NCBI GenBank assembly: GCA_023702235.1
Contig: JAMQCR010000001.1
Coordinates: 930,001 to 994,000 of the forward strand
Direction: 5' to 3'
Source of the DNA: Neobacillus pocheonensis
GTDB lineage: Bacteria > Bacillota > Bacilli > Bacillales > Cytobacillaceae
Length of the DNA stretch: 64,000 nucleotides
Under the pieces are notes generated by a model that was not told the DNA's origin, made no database searches, and was given only the letters and a program-made list of their open reading frames with translations. Shown in pieces: positions 47,056 through 56,358 of the stretch (positions within the stretch are counted from its first letter, which is position 1; the number at the start of each line of letters is the position of its first letter). The position numbers and the translations under genes are program-made.

Positions 47056-47489
47056 ATGTCAAATGCATATGAAGAATATATGAAACAAATGGTCATCCCA
47101 ATGCGTCAGGAGCTAACAAGAGCAGGATTTGAAGAACTAACCACTTTAGAAGACGTTGAACAATTTATGGAAAATACGAATGGCACCACGCTTGTGGTCG
47201 TTAATTCTGTTTGTGGCTGTGCAGCAGGCTGGCACGTCCAGCAGCTACACAAGCAGTGTTAAATAGTGATAAAAAACCGGAGAAGCTTGTTACTGTATTT
47301 GCTGGTCAGGATAAAGAAGCAACCGCTAAAATGCGTGAGTATTTTAAAGGTTACGAGCCATCATCACCTTCAATGGCCTTATTGAAAGACAAAAAAGTCG
47401 TTCATTTCATTCCACGTCATGATATTGAAGGTGCTCCAATGGAAGTAGTTATGCAAAATTTAATGGCTGCATTTGAGGCCAACTGCTAA
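47056..47489 (+). CDS. brxB: Bacilliredoxin BrxB/YphP, one frameshift in the active-site helix
   Basis: About 145 residues, thioredoxin fold with the unusual CGC redox motif (NSVCGCAAG). Bacilliredoxins remove bacillithiol from oxidised proteins. As written it stops at 47262. Restoring one C so that AGGCT at 47226-47230 becomes AGGCCT gives [20 protein letters not shown] and links to the intact C-terminal part ending MAAFEANC. So the original site would have been GGCC. ATG 47056 follows GGAGGAAAGTAAT. Confidence 0.93.
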
Positions 47490-47531
47490 TTAAGGAGATT
47501 ATAGAAGGATTTTGATAAAATTCAGTTTAGC

Positions 47532-47565
47532 AAAACTGTGAGCTACAGTGCTCGCAGTTTTTTTG
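47532..47565 (+). terminator. Terminator after brxB
   Basis: AAACTGTGAGC / GCTCGCAGTTTTTTT imperfect hairpin. Confidence 0.85.
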
Positions 47566-47730
47566 CTGTAACAAACTACAATTCTAGTAACCACACTATT
47601 ATTATGTCCTATAAAATTCTAAACTGATTTTTCCATTTTCTTATAAAAAGAAGTATAATATTTTGTAAGTAAGACAAATACAGAAAATTTAGTTGGAATA
47701 AACTTATTGAACGTATAAGGGTGTGTTAGT

Positions 47731-48327
47731 ATGAACAAATGGCTTCGTAAATCGTTTGTTGTAATGGTCTCCATTTTAACATTTGGGCTTGTAACACCAT
47801 CGCAGTTTATTAATAATGTAAATGCAGAGAAACCGATCAGTAATAGGGATGCGTTCGAAGTTTCCACGACAGAAGGCACCTTTGCTAAAGCGACAGGCTC
47901 CCTTGGAGAAGCAGAGTTTAATAAAGATAAATTTATGGAAGACTTAATTAAACAAGCAGAAGAACAGTCATATCAAAAGTTTGGAATGAAAATTAAGCCT
48001 GTCATTGAAAATGAATTTCGTGAAGTTATTTTTCCAAATATCGAAAAAGCTCTTGGGGAAACAGCCTCTCAATTTCCTGAGGAAGATTTGAAAAATCTTG
48101 TTATTACAGAGCAACCTGGTAAAGGACAATCAGAGAAAATATTTAATATAAAAAATAGTTTAACAAATAAAGATATTTTACGATTCCATGTTAGAAGGGA
48201 TAATCCTCCACAAGCTGGATATTGGTTTAATTTTCATTATCACACCTACCATGATGAATACCAAAGCCACCATGACCTTGGATCCATCTACTGGGATAAA
48301 AATACCCCGCCAAAATGGATGAGCTAA
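47731..48327 (+). CDS. ypjP: YpjP-like secreted/membrane-associated protein
   Basis: A 198-residue protein with an N-terminal signal peptide (MNKWLRKSFVVMVSILTFGL... VNAEKP) and a soluble, charged remainder ending in a His/Tyr-rich stretch (FNFHYHTYHDEYQSHHDLG). It matches the YpjP family by this tail and position. In B. subtilis ypjP precedes thyB-dfrA; here the Ter island separates them. Function unknown. Confidence 0.8.
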   Translation: MNKWLRKSFVVMVSILTFGLVTPSQFINNVNAEKPISNRDAFEVSTTEGTFAKATGSLGEAEFNKDKFMEDLIKQAEEQSYQKFGMKIKPVIENEFREVIFPNIEKALGETASQFPEEDLKNLVITEQPGKGQSEKIFNIKNSLTNKDILRFHVRRDNPPQAGYWFNFHYHTYHDEYQSHHDLGSIYWDKNTPPKWMS

Positions 48328-48371
48328 AGATCCTATTTGCTAATTGATGGAAAAAAACTTTATTATATAAA

Positions 48372-48399
48372 TGAAACCTTTTTAAGGAAAACTCGTATA
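48372..48399 (+). promoter_or_regulatory. ECF (sigma-W-type) promoter of the Ter island
   Basis: TGAAAC (48372-48377), 16-nt spacer, CGTATA (48394-48399) matches the sigma-W consensus TGAAAC-N16-CGTA exactly. The B. subtilis yce operon is known to be under several ECF sigma factors and sigma-B. Confidence 0.8.
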
Positions 48400-48430
48400 T
48401 AGACTATTAACTAATATGGAGGAATGAAAA

Positions 48431-49012
48431 ATGGCAGTTAGTTTATCAAAAGGTCAAAAGGTTGATTTAACGAAAACAAATCCAGGGTTGACGAATGTTG
48501 TCGTTGGGCTAGGATGGGACACGAATAAATATGATGGCGGCAAGGATTTTGATTTAGATTCATCTGTTTTTTTATTAGGAGAAAGTGGTAAAGTGACGAC
48601 AGAATCAGATTTTGTTTTTTACAATAATCCACAGGGTGCTAATGGGTCAGTTGTACATACCGGGGATAATCGTACGGGTGCAGGAGATGGTGATGACGAA
48701 CAAGTAAAAATTAATCTAACCGCGATTCCAGCGAACATACAACGCATTGCTCTCACCATTACCATTCATGATGCGGAAAGTAGAAGTCAGAATTTTGGAC
48801 AAGTTTCAAATGCATATGCCCGGATTTTCAATGAGACAACAGGTGAAGAGCTTATTCGCTACGATTTAGGAGAAGACTTTTCAATTGAAACAGCACTTGT
48901 TGTTGGAGAATTGTACCGTCATAATGGCGAATGGAAGTTTAGTGCAATTGGAAGCGGCTATCAAGGTGGATTAGCGGCCTTAGCCTCTGACTTTGGCTTA
49001 CAAATTGGGTAG
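48431..49012 (+). CDS. TerD-family calcium-binding stress protein (YceD/YceE-like)
   Basis: A 193-residue TerD domain: [40 protein letters not shown], and the acidic Ca-binding loops [31 protein letters not shown] and [18 protein letters not shown] complete the fold. TerD proteins are cytosolic and linked to membrane stress and tellurite tolerance. ATG 48431 follows GGAGGAATGAAAA and lies 32 nt after the ECF -10. A hairpin follows before terC. It is closely similar to the TerD at 58156-58733. Confidence 0.93.
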   Translation: MAVSLSKGQKVDLTKTNPGLTNVVVGLGWDTNKYDGGKDFDLDSSVFLLGESGKVTTESDFVFYNNPQGANGSVVHTGDNRTGAGDGDDEQVKINLTAIPANIQRIALTITIHDAESRSQNFGQVSNAYARIFNETTGEELIRYDLGEDFSIETALVVGELYRHNGEWKFSAIGSGYQGGLAALASDFGLQIG

Positions 49013-49023
49013 GAATAGGAACT

Positions 49024-49053
49024 AAGAGACCCTGCACAAGATAGGGTCTTTTA
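49024..49053 (+). terminator. Hairpin between terD and terC
   Basis: AAGAGACCCT / AGGGTCTTTT; probably partial termination inside the operon. Confidence 0.7.
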
Positions 49054-49092
49054 ATAAATTTTTGTTTTTAGATCAGGAGGAATACATTTAAA

Positions 49093-49860
49093 ATGTCAGC
49101 TTTGCATGGAATATTAAACACATATTCACAATTTTTTGAATGGAATATGTGGGTGAAGGTATTAACAGATCCTGTAAGCTGGGGTCTGATTGGTACTCTT
49201 ATTATTTTAGAAGGATTGCTTTCTGCAGATAACGCTCTTGTGTTAGCTGTTATGGTAAAGCACCTTCCGGCTAAACAACGTAAAAAAGCACTCTTCTATG
49301 GTTTATTAGGGGCTTACTCCTTCCGTTTTGTTGCCATTGGTCTTGGTGTCTATTTAATCGAGCTATGGTGGGTGAAAGCGATTGGCGCCGCGTACCTTGC
49401 TTGGCTATCAATAAAGTATTTCATAGATAAGAGAAAAGAAACTGATGGCGATGATGAAGAGCAAGAAGGAATGAACCAGAAGGGCTTATTGATTCGCTTA
49501 TTTGGAACTTTATGGGGAACAGTAGCAGCCGTGGAGTTAATGGATATTGCCTTCTCGGTTGATAGTGTACTTGCCGCATTTGGAGTCAGTAACGAAGTGT
49601 GGGTTTTGTTAATCGGTGGTATGCTCGGTGTATTAATGATGCGTGGTGTTGCTGGAGTTTTCCTTACATTAATTGACCGTGTTCCTGAGTTAGAAACAAC
49701 AGCTTATATCTTAATTCTTATTATTTCAATTAAGATGTTTCTTGGTGTGTTCTTTCACTATGAATTATCACCACTATACTTCTTCATTATCTTGCTGTTC
49801 ACCTTTGGAGCAACCTTTATAGTTCACTTCCTAAACAAGAAAAGAGAAGTCAGCAAATAA
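49093..49860 (+). CDS. TerC-family integral membrane protein (YceF-like)
   Basis: A 255-residue protein with seven to eight spans. Metal-coordinating family acids are seen: LEGLLSADNALVLAVMV in the second helix and VELMDIAFSVDSVLAAFGV later (the ADN and SVDS motifs). TerC-type proteins metalate or export Mn in Bacillus (MeeF/MeeY for secreted enzymes). ATG 49093 follows AGGAGGAAT. No yybP-ykoY Mn riboswitch upstream. A strong hairpin terminator follows. Confidence 0.92.
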   Translation: MSALHGILNTYSQFFEWNMWVKVLTDPVSWGLIGTLIILEGLLSADNALVLAVMVKHLPAKQRKKALFYGLLGAYSFRFVAIGLGVYLIELWWVKAIGAAYLAWLSIKYFIDKRKETDGDDEEQEGMNQKGLLIRLFGTLWGTVAAVELMDIAFSVDSVLAAFGVSNEVWVLLIGGMLGVLMMRGVAGVFLTLIDRVPELETTAYILILIISIKMFLGVFFHYELSPLYFFIILLFTFGATFIVHFLNKKREVSK

Positions 49861-49884
49861 TACAATGTAAAATTTGATAAAGTG

Positions 49885-49920
49885 AGGGGAGCTGACGTGA
49901 TGTCCGTCTCCCCTATTTTT
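49885..49920 (+). terminator. Terminator after terC
   Basis: AGGGGAG / CTCCCCT stem with a 16-nt loop and TATTTTTTA. The next gene starts only 26 nt later, so read-through is needed. Confidence 0.75.
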
Positions 49921-49945
49921 TACCTTTTCTAAAGGAGTAAGGTGA

Positions 49946-51040
49946 ATGAGATTTTTTACATACTTTTATGATGATGAAATTGAACATTTATTCTACCAAA
50001 AACCGCAAAATTTTAATAAATATTCAAACAGCGAGCTTTTATCCTACGGATTAGGTGCCACGCTCTATATGCCAGCTACAAGACTGAATATTCATCAAGA
50101 TATCCTTTCGAAAAAACATGTTGGGTTAACTTCACTTGTTATTGATCTTGAAGATGCTGTGGGGGATAACGAGGTAGGAGCGGCAGAAAAATTACTGATT
50201 AAGGAATTGTTAAAGCTGCACGGGGAATTAATAAAACAATTTTTAAGCATAGAAGATTTTCCATTAATGTTTATCCGAATTCGTAATTTGGAGCAATTAA
50301 AAAGGGTGATAGAGCAACTGGGGGATGCTTGTCAGCTGTTGACAGGAGCTGTTTTGCCTAAATTTTCAGCAGATTCAGGTAAGGAGTTATTAAGAGAGAT
50401 TAAAAGTATTCATACAGATGAACATCCTTTTTATGCGATGCCAATTCTTGAAAGTTCACGAATTATTCATAAAGAGACTAGAATAGATGAATTAATGAAA
50501 ATTAAGCGGCTCCTGGACGAATACAGGGATAATATTCTAAATGTCCGCATAGGGGCGACTGATTTTAGCGGATTATATGGTATACGTAGGAATATAGATA
50601 CAACCGTTTACGATATTGTGGTTTTAAGGGATTGTATTGGTGATATTATAAACGTTTTTCAAAGGTCCTCTTGTCCATATGTAATTTCCGGTCCAGTATG
50701 GGAATACTTTAAAACTGACAATTTAGAAGGATTTATTAGGGAAATCAGGATGGACATTGCCAACGGATTAACTGGAAAAACAATTATCCATCCTTCTCAC
50801 ATTAAAGGAGTCCAAGCCCTTAATGTTGTTTCATTTGAGCAATACATTGATGCATGTAATATTGTTAACGCTGCAACTGGCGATTTAGGGGTTATGAAAA
50901 GCGATTTTTCCAACAAAATGAACGAAATAAAACCGCATTATTACTGGGCTAGAAAGGTTATTTTAAAATCTCAGCTCTACGGGGTGCTGAATGATGAATT
51001 CACAAATATCGACATTATCCAAAAGGAAGTATACGCATAA
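49946..51040 (+). CDS. CitE/HpcH-like aldolase-lyase of the Ter biosynthetic module
   Basis: A 364-residue TIM-barrel protein of the HpcH/CitE superfamily: ATLYMPATRLNIHQDIL, VIDLEDAVGDNE (Mg-binding acids), FIRIRNLEQLKRV, MPILESSRI, LNVRIGATDFSGLYGI, GLTGKTIIHPSHIKGVQALN. Such proteins occur in Ter stress operons with phosphoribosyltransferases and are proposed to help make a nucleoside-like metabolite (Ter systems, Anantharaman/Iyer/Aravind). Reaction here is unknown. ATG 49946 follows AAAGGAGTAAGGTGA; it overlaps the next gene by about 50 nt. Confidence 0.85.
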   Translation: MRFFTYFYDDEIEHLFYQKPQNFNKYSNSELLSYGLGATLYMPATRLNIHQDILSKKHVGLTSLVIDLEDAVGDNEVGAAEKLLIKELLKLHGELIKQFLSIEDFPLMFIRIRNLEQLKRVIEQLGDACQLLTGAVLPKFSADSGKELLREIKSIHTDEHPFYAMPILESSRIIHKETRIDELMKIKRLLDEYRDNILNVRIGATDFSGLYGIRRNIDTTVYDIVVLRDCIGDIINVFQRSSCPYVISGPVWEYFKTDNLEGFIREIRMDIANGLTGKTIIHPSHIKGVQALNVVSFEQYIDACNIVNAATGDLGVMKSDFSNKMNEIKPHYYWARKVILKSQLYGVLNDEFTNIDIIQKEVYA

Positions 51041-52382
51041 TATTCTTGATTCAATCGAAGTTGAAATGGAGATAACGAAAAATCCTTTTCAATTACCTAT
51101 TGAAAAGCTATTTACAATGGCAGCAAGGATTAATAAAAAACGATCATTTTTATTTGTTAGTAAAGTATTAGGAAAACATTTGCCAATCAATCCGAATAAG
51201 GGGCTCTTGACAGCTGCCCTACTTGCAGCTAAATATGCCGAATCAGTAAAAGGCTTGGAATGTGCGGAAAAAGATAGACTTTTATCCTTATTTACAATGG
51301 ATGAACCTTCATTTAAAAGCATTTCTATTGTTCCTTCACCAGTTAATCCGTTGGTGATTGGTTTTGCAGAAACTGCAACCGCACTAGGTCACGCCTTTTT
51401 TGCTTGTTTTGAATCTGCTGAGTATTTTCATACAACAAGAGAACTGCTGCTTGACCAGGATCCGGAAATTACGTTTGAAGAAGAGCATTCACATGCTACC
51501 TCACACCTCTGTTATATACCAAGAGAGATGATACAACATGAGCGAGAAATAATTCTTGTTGATGATGAAATGACCACAGGGAAAACGGCATTAAACATTA
51601 TCCAGTCCATTCATGCACAATTTCCGAGACATGATTATACTGTTGTATCAATTTTGGATTGGCGGTCTGAAGATCATAAAAGAGAATTTGCATTGCTTGA
51701 GAAAACATTGGGGATTACGATTCATGTGGTAAGTTTACTTGCGGGTAAGATGAAGGTAATAAAGTATAAGGAATTACATGAACATTTGGTTGAAAAGGGT
51801 ATGAACATAAGAATGGAGGCAAAAGTAGAATATTTACAACTGTCTTCATTTTTTTCTACGTCTAATTTTATATCTATTAATTCGTGGGATGAGGCACCTT
51901 ATATTCAAGAAACAGGGCGATTTGGGCTGCGAAGTACCAATAATGAAGCAACTCAATTCAAAATAGAAGCAGCAGCAACTTTTCTCAGTCAAAAAAGGAA
52001 AGGTAAAAAGACACTTTGCCTTGGAACCGGAGAATTTATGTATCTTCCAATGAAACTGGCAGCGGAAATGGGTAAAGGTGTTTTCTATCAATCAACCACA
52101 AGAAGTCCTATCTATATCCAAAATACCGAAGGATACGGGGCTAAACATGGGATTACCTTCCCAAATCCTGAAGATCATTCCATTTCACACTTTGTTTATA
52201 ATATCCCAACTTGTCATTACGATGAGATATTTATCTTTTTTGAAAGAGAAATAGAATTAAAGAATCTTAAACCTTTATTGAATGAACTGGAAAAATTACA
52301 GATAAAATCAATAAAGCTTGTCTTTTTTTCAAAGCGACCCGAGGTGAATTTATGCCAAAAACATTCAATCAACCTGCCATGA
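50991..52382 (+). CDS. Phosphoribosyltransferase-fold protein with C-terminal TRSP-type domain
   Basis: A 463-residue protein. N-terminal PRTase: SIVPSPVNPLVIGFAETATA resembles the PRPP region, and the metal/PRPP loop is IILVDDEMTTGKTALNII. The C-terminal 150 residues carry KKTLCLGTGEFMYLPMKLAA, QSTTRSPIYI and HYDEIFIFFE, features of the TRSP domain that follows PRTase_2 in Ter operons. ATG 50991 or 50994 overlaps the CitE-like gene; its own 3' end overlaps the next gene. Expected chemistry is phosphoribosyl transfer in a nucleoside-like pathway (inference). Confidence 0.82.
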   Translation: MMNSQISTLSKRKYTHNILDSIEVEMEITKNPFQLPIEKLFTMAARINKKRSFLFVSKVLGKHLPINPNKGLLTAALLAAKYAESVKGLECAEKDRLLSLFTMDEPSFKSISIVPSPVNPLVIGFAETATALGHAFFACFESAEYFHTTRELLLDQDPEITFEEEHSHATSHLCYIPREMIQHEREIILVDDEMTTGKTALNIIQSIHAQFPRHDYTVVSILDWRSEDHKREFALLEKTLGITIHVVSLLAGKMKVIKYKELHEHLVEKGMNIRMEAKVEYLQLSSFFSTSNFISINSWDEAPYIQETGRFGLRSTNNEATQFKIEAAATFLSQKRKGKKTLCLGTGEFMYLPMKLAAEMGKGVFYQSTTRSPIYIQNTEGYGAKHGITFPNPEDHSISHFVYNIPTCHYDEIFIFFEREIELKNLKPLLNELEKLQIKSIKLVFFSKRPEVNLCQKHSINLP

Positions 52383-53472
52383 TGGGAACCTACAAAGCTG
52401 ATGATGTCCTTTTTTTATTAAAGGATTTAAGTAGGGCTAAACTTGAAGATACCACCACTAATCGTGAGCTTAGGATTCAAACAGGGCAGCATTATAGTGA
52501 ATCTTTACCAATAGAGTACCAACCTCCAAAAGAATATATTGAGCTTTTTTGGGAGACTTTGATGGAATATAAACAGAAGGTCGCCTTATGTATTGGCATT
52601 GTTGCTGAACAAATCTATCAAGTAAAAGGTGATCAAACCGTACTTGTTTCACTTGCACGTGCGGGGACTCCGGTAGGGATCTTGTTAAAAAGATATTTAA
52701 AAATGCGCTACAATGTTTCCTTGCCACATTATAGTATTTCGATTATTCGTGATAGAGGGATTGACGAAAATGCCCTGCAATACATTCAAACTATGCATCC
52801 TTCTGGTGGCGTCCAATTCGTTGATGGCTGGACGGGAAAAGGGCCATTTCCGTTGAACTAAGTAATGCCTGTCGCAAGTATGAAAAGAAATACAGAATAA
52901 AACTAGATGCCACACTCGCCGTAATTGCTGATCCAGGCTTTTGCACGACCCTATTTGGTACCAGAGAGGATTTTTTGATCCCAAGTGCTTGTTTAAATTC
53001 TACTGTATCCGGGCTAGTTAGTCGAACTGTTTTAAATGACTTGTACATTAATGAGGATGATTTTCATGGGGCTAAATTTTACAATGAACTGATTCCAATA
53101 GACGTTTCAAACGAATATATTGATTTGATTGCGGCTGAATTTCCGACTATCTCAGCTGAAGCAACAAAAGCTTCATTACAAATAAAACAGGAAAAAATAG
53201 GAACAGAATTTTTAGGTATGAAGGATGTTAGAAAAATCCAAGCTACATTCCAAATTGACAATCCTCATTTTATCAAGCCGGGGGTTGGTGAAACGACAAG
53301 GGTTCTTCTTAGAAGAGTGCCATGGAAAATTCTCATGCGTGATCCTTCGAGCCCTTATGTCAAACATATCCTCATGCTTGCAGAGGAAAAGGGTGTTGAA
53401 GTTGTGGAGTTTCCAGATTTGAATTATTTATGCTGCGGTTTAATCAAATCTGTAGATGTTGGTCAAGAATGA
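52352..53472 (+). CDS. StiP/PRTase-fold protein with PELOTA-like C-terminus, one frameshift
   Basis: About 374 residues after repair. N-terminal PRTase_1/StiP region: MGTYKADDVLFLLKDL, TVLVSLARAGTPVGILLKRY, HYSISIIRDRGIDENAL, FVDGWTGKGAIS. The C-terminal domain (LMRDPSSPYVKHILMLAEEKG, YLCCGLIKSVD) fits the PELOTA-type RNA-binding fold known in these proteins. The frame breaks at GGGCC 52841-52845; one missing G restores KGAISVELSNACRKYEKKYR. ATG 52352 follows GAGGTGAATTT and overlaps the preceding gene. Its stop overlaps the HAD start (ATGA). Confidence 0.82.
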
Positions 53473-54266
53473 TTATTGCATCGGATCTTGACCGTACATT
53501 GATTTACTCAAGTCGAGCTATTAAAGAGCTTGGTGGACCTGAAAAGTCAGAGTTAAAACCAATTGAAGAAAAAGATGGCAACTGGGTTTCATTTATGACA
53601 GAAAGGTCATATCACTCATTAAAAGAACTTAGCAAGCACTGTTTATTTATCCCAGTCACTACTAGGACAACGGATCAATTTAAGCGATTCATTTTTGATG
53701 AAGATATTGAACTACCCTATGTAATTACATCAAATGGAGCCAATATCTTTTATCGAGGCGAACTAATAAAGGAGTGGTCAACAAACATTTTCACGCGATT
53801 GGAAAAAGAATCGGTTTTACAGGAAGAATTGCTTGCCATTATGAAAGCGCGAGGGTTTTATTTTGATGGGCACTTGAAGCAGGCTGAGAATCAATTCTTC
53901 TATTATATTTTAAATAATTTGCCAACCGCTTCTGAAAAAAGGGCTATTAATGAATTGACATCCAAATTGGGCTGGAGAATTTCTTTGCAAGGAAGGAAGC
54001 TTTATTTTATTCCAAATGCTATTAGTAAGGGGAATGCACTTGAATTTATTTGCAATCGAGAGAGAATGGAAGCGCTTGCAGGATCTGGTGATTCAATCCT
54101 TGATTTGGATTTTCTCCAATATTGTCGATATCGATATGTGCCAAAGCACGGCGAGCTTGCAAGCGTGTCCGAAAATATCAGCTTTACCATTACCAGAAGT
54201 AATGGCGTCAATGCAGGAGCGGAGATCTTACAACAATTCCTGGACCTATTACCATTAAAAGTCTAG
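53469..54266 (+). CDS. HAD-superfamily phosphatase of the Ter biosynthetic module
   Basis: A 265-residue HAD hydrolase: motif I ASDLDRTLIYSS, motif II FIPVTTRTTDQF, motif III lysine in ISKGNALEFI and motif IV AGSGDSILDLDFL. The cap is the C2 type (sucrose-phosphatase/Cof-like). ATG 53469 shares ATGA with the upstream stop. Probably dephosphorylates a phosphoribosyl-type intermediate of the module (inference). Confidence 0.87.
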   Translation: MIIASDLDRTLIYSSRAIKELGGPEKSELKPIEEKDGNWVSFMTERSYHSLKELSKHCLFIPVTTRTTDQFKRFIFDEDIELPYVITSNGANIFYRGELIKEWSTNIFTRLEKESVLQEELLAIMKARGFYFDGHLKQAENQFFYYILNNLPTASEKRAINELTSKLGWRISLQGRKLYFIPNAISKGNALEFICNRERMEALAGSGDSILDLDFLQYCRYRYVPKHGELASVSENISFTITRSNGVNAGAEILQQFLDLLPLKV

Positions 54267-54481
54267 CTTTTTTTCAATAATCGGTTAAAAACGAAATAGT
54301 AAAGGCAAGTAAATAAACCATAGCAAGTGAAAAAAAATAGAATCGAAAAAAGAACCGAGTGCAATGCCGGAGAAAGAAGTAGTGTGAAGAAAAGGCTATA
54401 CAAGAATAAATCTACATATATTAATGAATCGGAAACCATGACCTCCATGAGCGAATTTAATTCTTCACTTACATCTTCCAT
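54263..54481 (-). CDS. Possible two-span membrane peptide, opposite strand
   Basis: A 72-residue minus-strand frame: acidic start MEDVSEELNSLMEVMVSDSL, then two hydrophobic segments (LFLYSLFFTLLL; VLFSILFFFTCYGLFTCLYY). It ends tail-to-tail with the HAD gene, and the whole 54267-54720 space has no other good candidate. No convincing ribosome site precedes the ATG. The plus strand here has a frame of similar length with no support. Could be a true small gene or chance T-rich sequence. Confidence 0.3.
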   Translation of the reverse strand: MEDVSEELNSLMEVMVSDSLIYVDLFLYSLFFTLLLSPALHSVLFSILFFFTCYGLFTCLYYFVFNRLLKKS

Positions 54482-54720
54482 CTTGGCCGTTTATATAAAA
54501 AACGCATTTGAGTCACCTTCTTTAATGTACGTACTCAAATATATGTAAGGACAAGGGAAAAGGTGAAAGATAGAATGGCTCTTGAATCGAAACATTTTTA
54601 GCTTACTTGCGCATAAAAATATGAACCATTTTGGTAACTGTGATATGATGAAGGGGAAACCTTACATAATTTTACTAACCAATTGAAAAAGCTTTCGCTT
54701 TCAGAGGGAAGGGATCATGA

Positions 54721-56355
54721 ATGAATCCATCAGTAAATCAATTGAACGTCCGTATTGTGTCCCTTTCATATGAAAATTGGCTGAATTTGTTAAAAAAACC
54801 AATTAACGAACGGCTGAATTCTCATTAGAAAATGGAACGATTACCATTGGACAAGTACTTGGGAAATTCTTTGGAATACCATTCGACACTGATGAATACT
54901 ATAACCAGCTTTTGGATTATGTAAGTTTACCCGAATGGAACTTACATTTATTAAGTGAGGAGTCCATGGATAAATCAATTAACAATACTCACTTTCAGTC
55001 CATACAAAAAGTGTTGAATATCAACCATGAACAAAAGCTGTCAATTAACCGCTTTACTGCTTTTCTTGATGGAGAAAAGCTTTTGTTGAAATCAGATATA
55101 CCCGTCATCCATCGAAAAATAAGAGAAGCCATGATTGTTACAATGGAAAAGTATGCAAGCAATGAAAAAGATGGATTAAAAAATCCTGATTTAAGACGTA
55201 TTCTTGTCGATCTAGTTAAATGGTCAATTAATCATCTGCAACCCGTACTTGAGAATTCAGATCCGCAAAGGGAAATGCCCAAGTTTTTATGGTATGGAGA
55301 CTTTAAAAAGAGCCATCAATATTTTTTATTTTATTTAATTAAGCTTGGCTGTGATGTAGTTATATTCCATCCGGAAGGAAAGGATATTTTAGCTGACCTG
55401 ATAACTGAGCCAATCCTTACTCATCATTTTCAAAATAAACTACCAGCGGAAGCTTTCCCGAAAGAAAAACGTAGCCGAAAAACAACAGTTGCTTATCGTG
55501 CTTCTAGAGAGATTGAAACCATCCTTAACCAGGAAGGGTCCGGTCTTTACAAACCATGGCAGTTAAGGGATTATACGCCACAATCGATTACGTTGAAAAC
55601 AACTTACGATGAATTGTTCATTCTTTGTAAAGAAATAGCCATGATTCGTCCAGATTTCGAAGTGGGAAACGGACAAGTTAAGATTCCTTCCTTATTTGCG
55701 AAAATACAAGGTGTTAGTAAAAATAGAAAAGAGTATTGGGACAGACTGCAAGCTCTTACACAGTTAGAGCAAAGTTTTCTCATTCGTCAATTACCATTTA
55801 CAAAGGCAGGCTCAAGCGACTATCGTTTCCATTACCGAAACGCGTTAGATAGTGACGGCATATTGAGTCCTGAAAAAATGATGCAATCCCACTATTGCCT
55901 ATTCCTTTTTACCAACTGGTTTACAAAAAGGAATTGCTAATGCTATAAGGAAAATTTGCGAAAAACCTGCCTTAAAGCCATTGCCGATGGAAAGCACTGA
56001 AGAGGTAAAAATATATTTATTTAGCCAGTCAATGTTTATGCCTAAAAATATTACTCAGTTGTTAGAGAAATTTGATTACTCTCAGCAGGTTCCAAAATTT
56101 ATTATTTACAATAATGAATTAACCGGAATACTTTCTAGATCAGATGCTGCCCTTTTGCTGCTCCTGAATCACTTTGGAATTGATATTGTCATTTATAATC
56201 CTCCGGGTCATAATGATATTGAAAATTATCTTTATGAAAGTTTATATGATAAACATTGGCTTGACGAGGTTGTTTTTGAATTGGAATATAAAGAACCTTC
56301 TATTTTAAAAAAGGTACTTTTTCAAGGAATCTTAAAAAATTTAAGGGGAGATTAA
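54721..56355 (+). CDS. yceG: YceG-family tellurite/toxic anion resistance protein, two frameshifts
   Basis: About 544 residues, like B. subtilis YceG (537). After ATG 54721 (AGAGGGAAGGG upstream) the frame stops at 54828. One missing base at 54812-54815 (CGGCT, probably from CGGCCT) gives INERPEFSLENGTITIG. A surplus T in T5 at 55906-55910 breaks it again; removal gives CLFLLPTGLQKGIANAIRK. Recognisable parts: LWYGDFKKSHQYFLFYLIKL, CDVVIFHPEGKDI and the second copy FGIDIVIYNPPGHNDI. Fold unknown; always partnered with TelA in these operons, with the pair thought to act at the membrane. Confidence 0.85.
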
Positions 56356-56358
56356 AGA

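Noticed and set aside
49013..49092. Manganese (yybP-ykoY) riboswitch before terC
   Set aside because: Only 80 nt, filled by a terminator and the ribosome site; no matching loops.
54327..54548. 73-codon plus-strand frame in the gap before yceG
   Set aside because: Ser/Lys-rich low-complexity, no ribosome site, overlapped by a more protein-like minus-strand frame.
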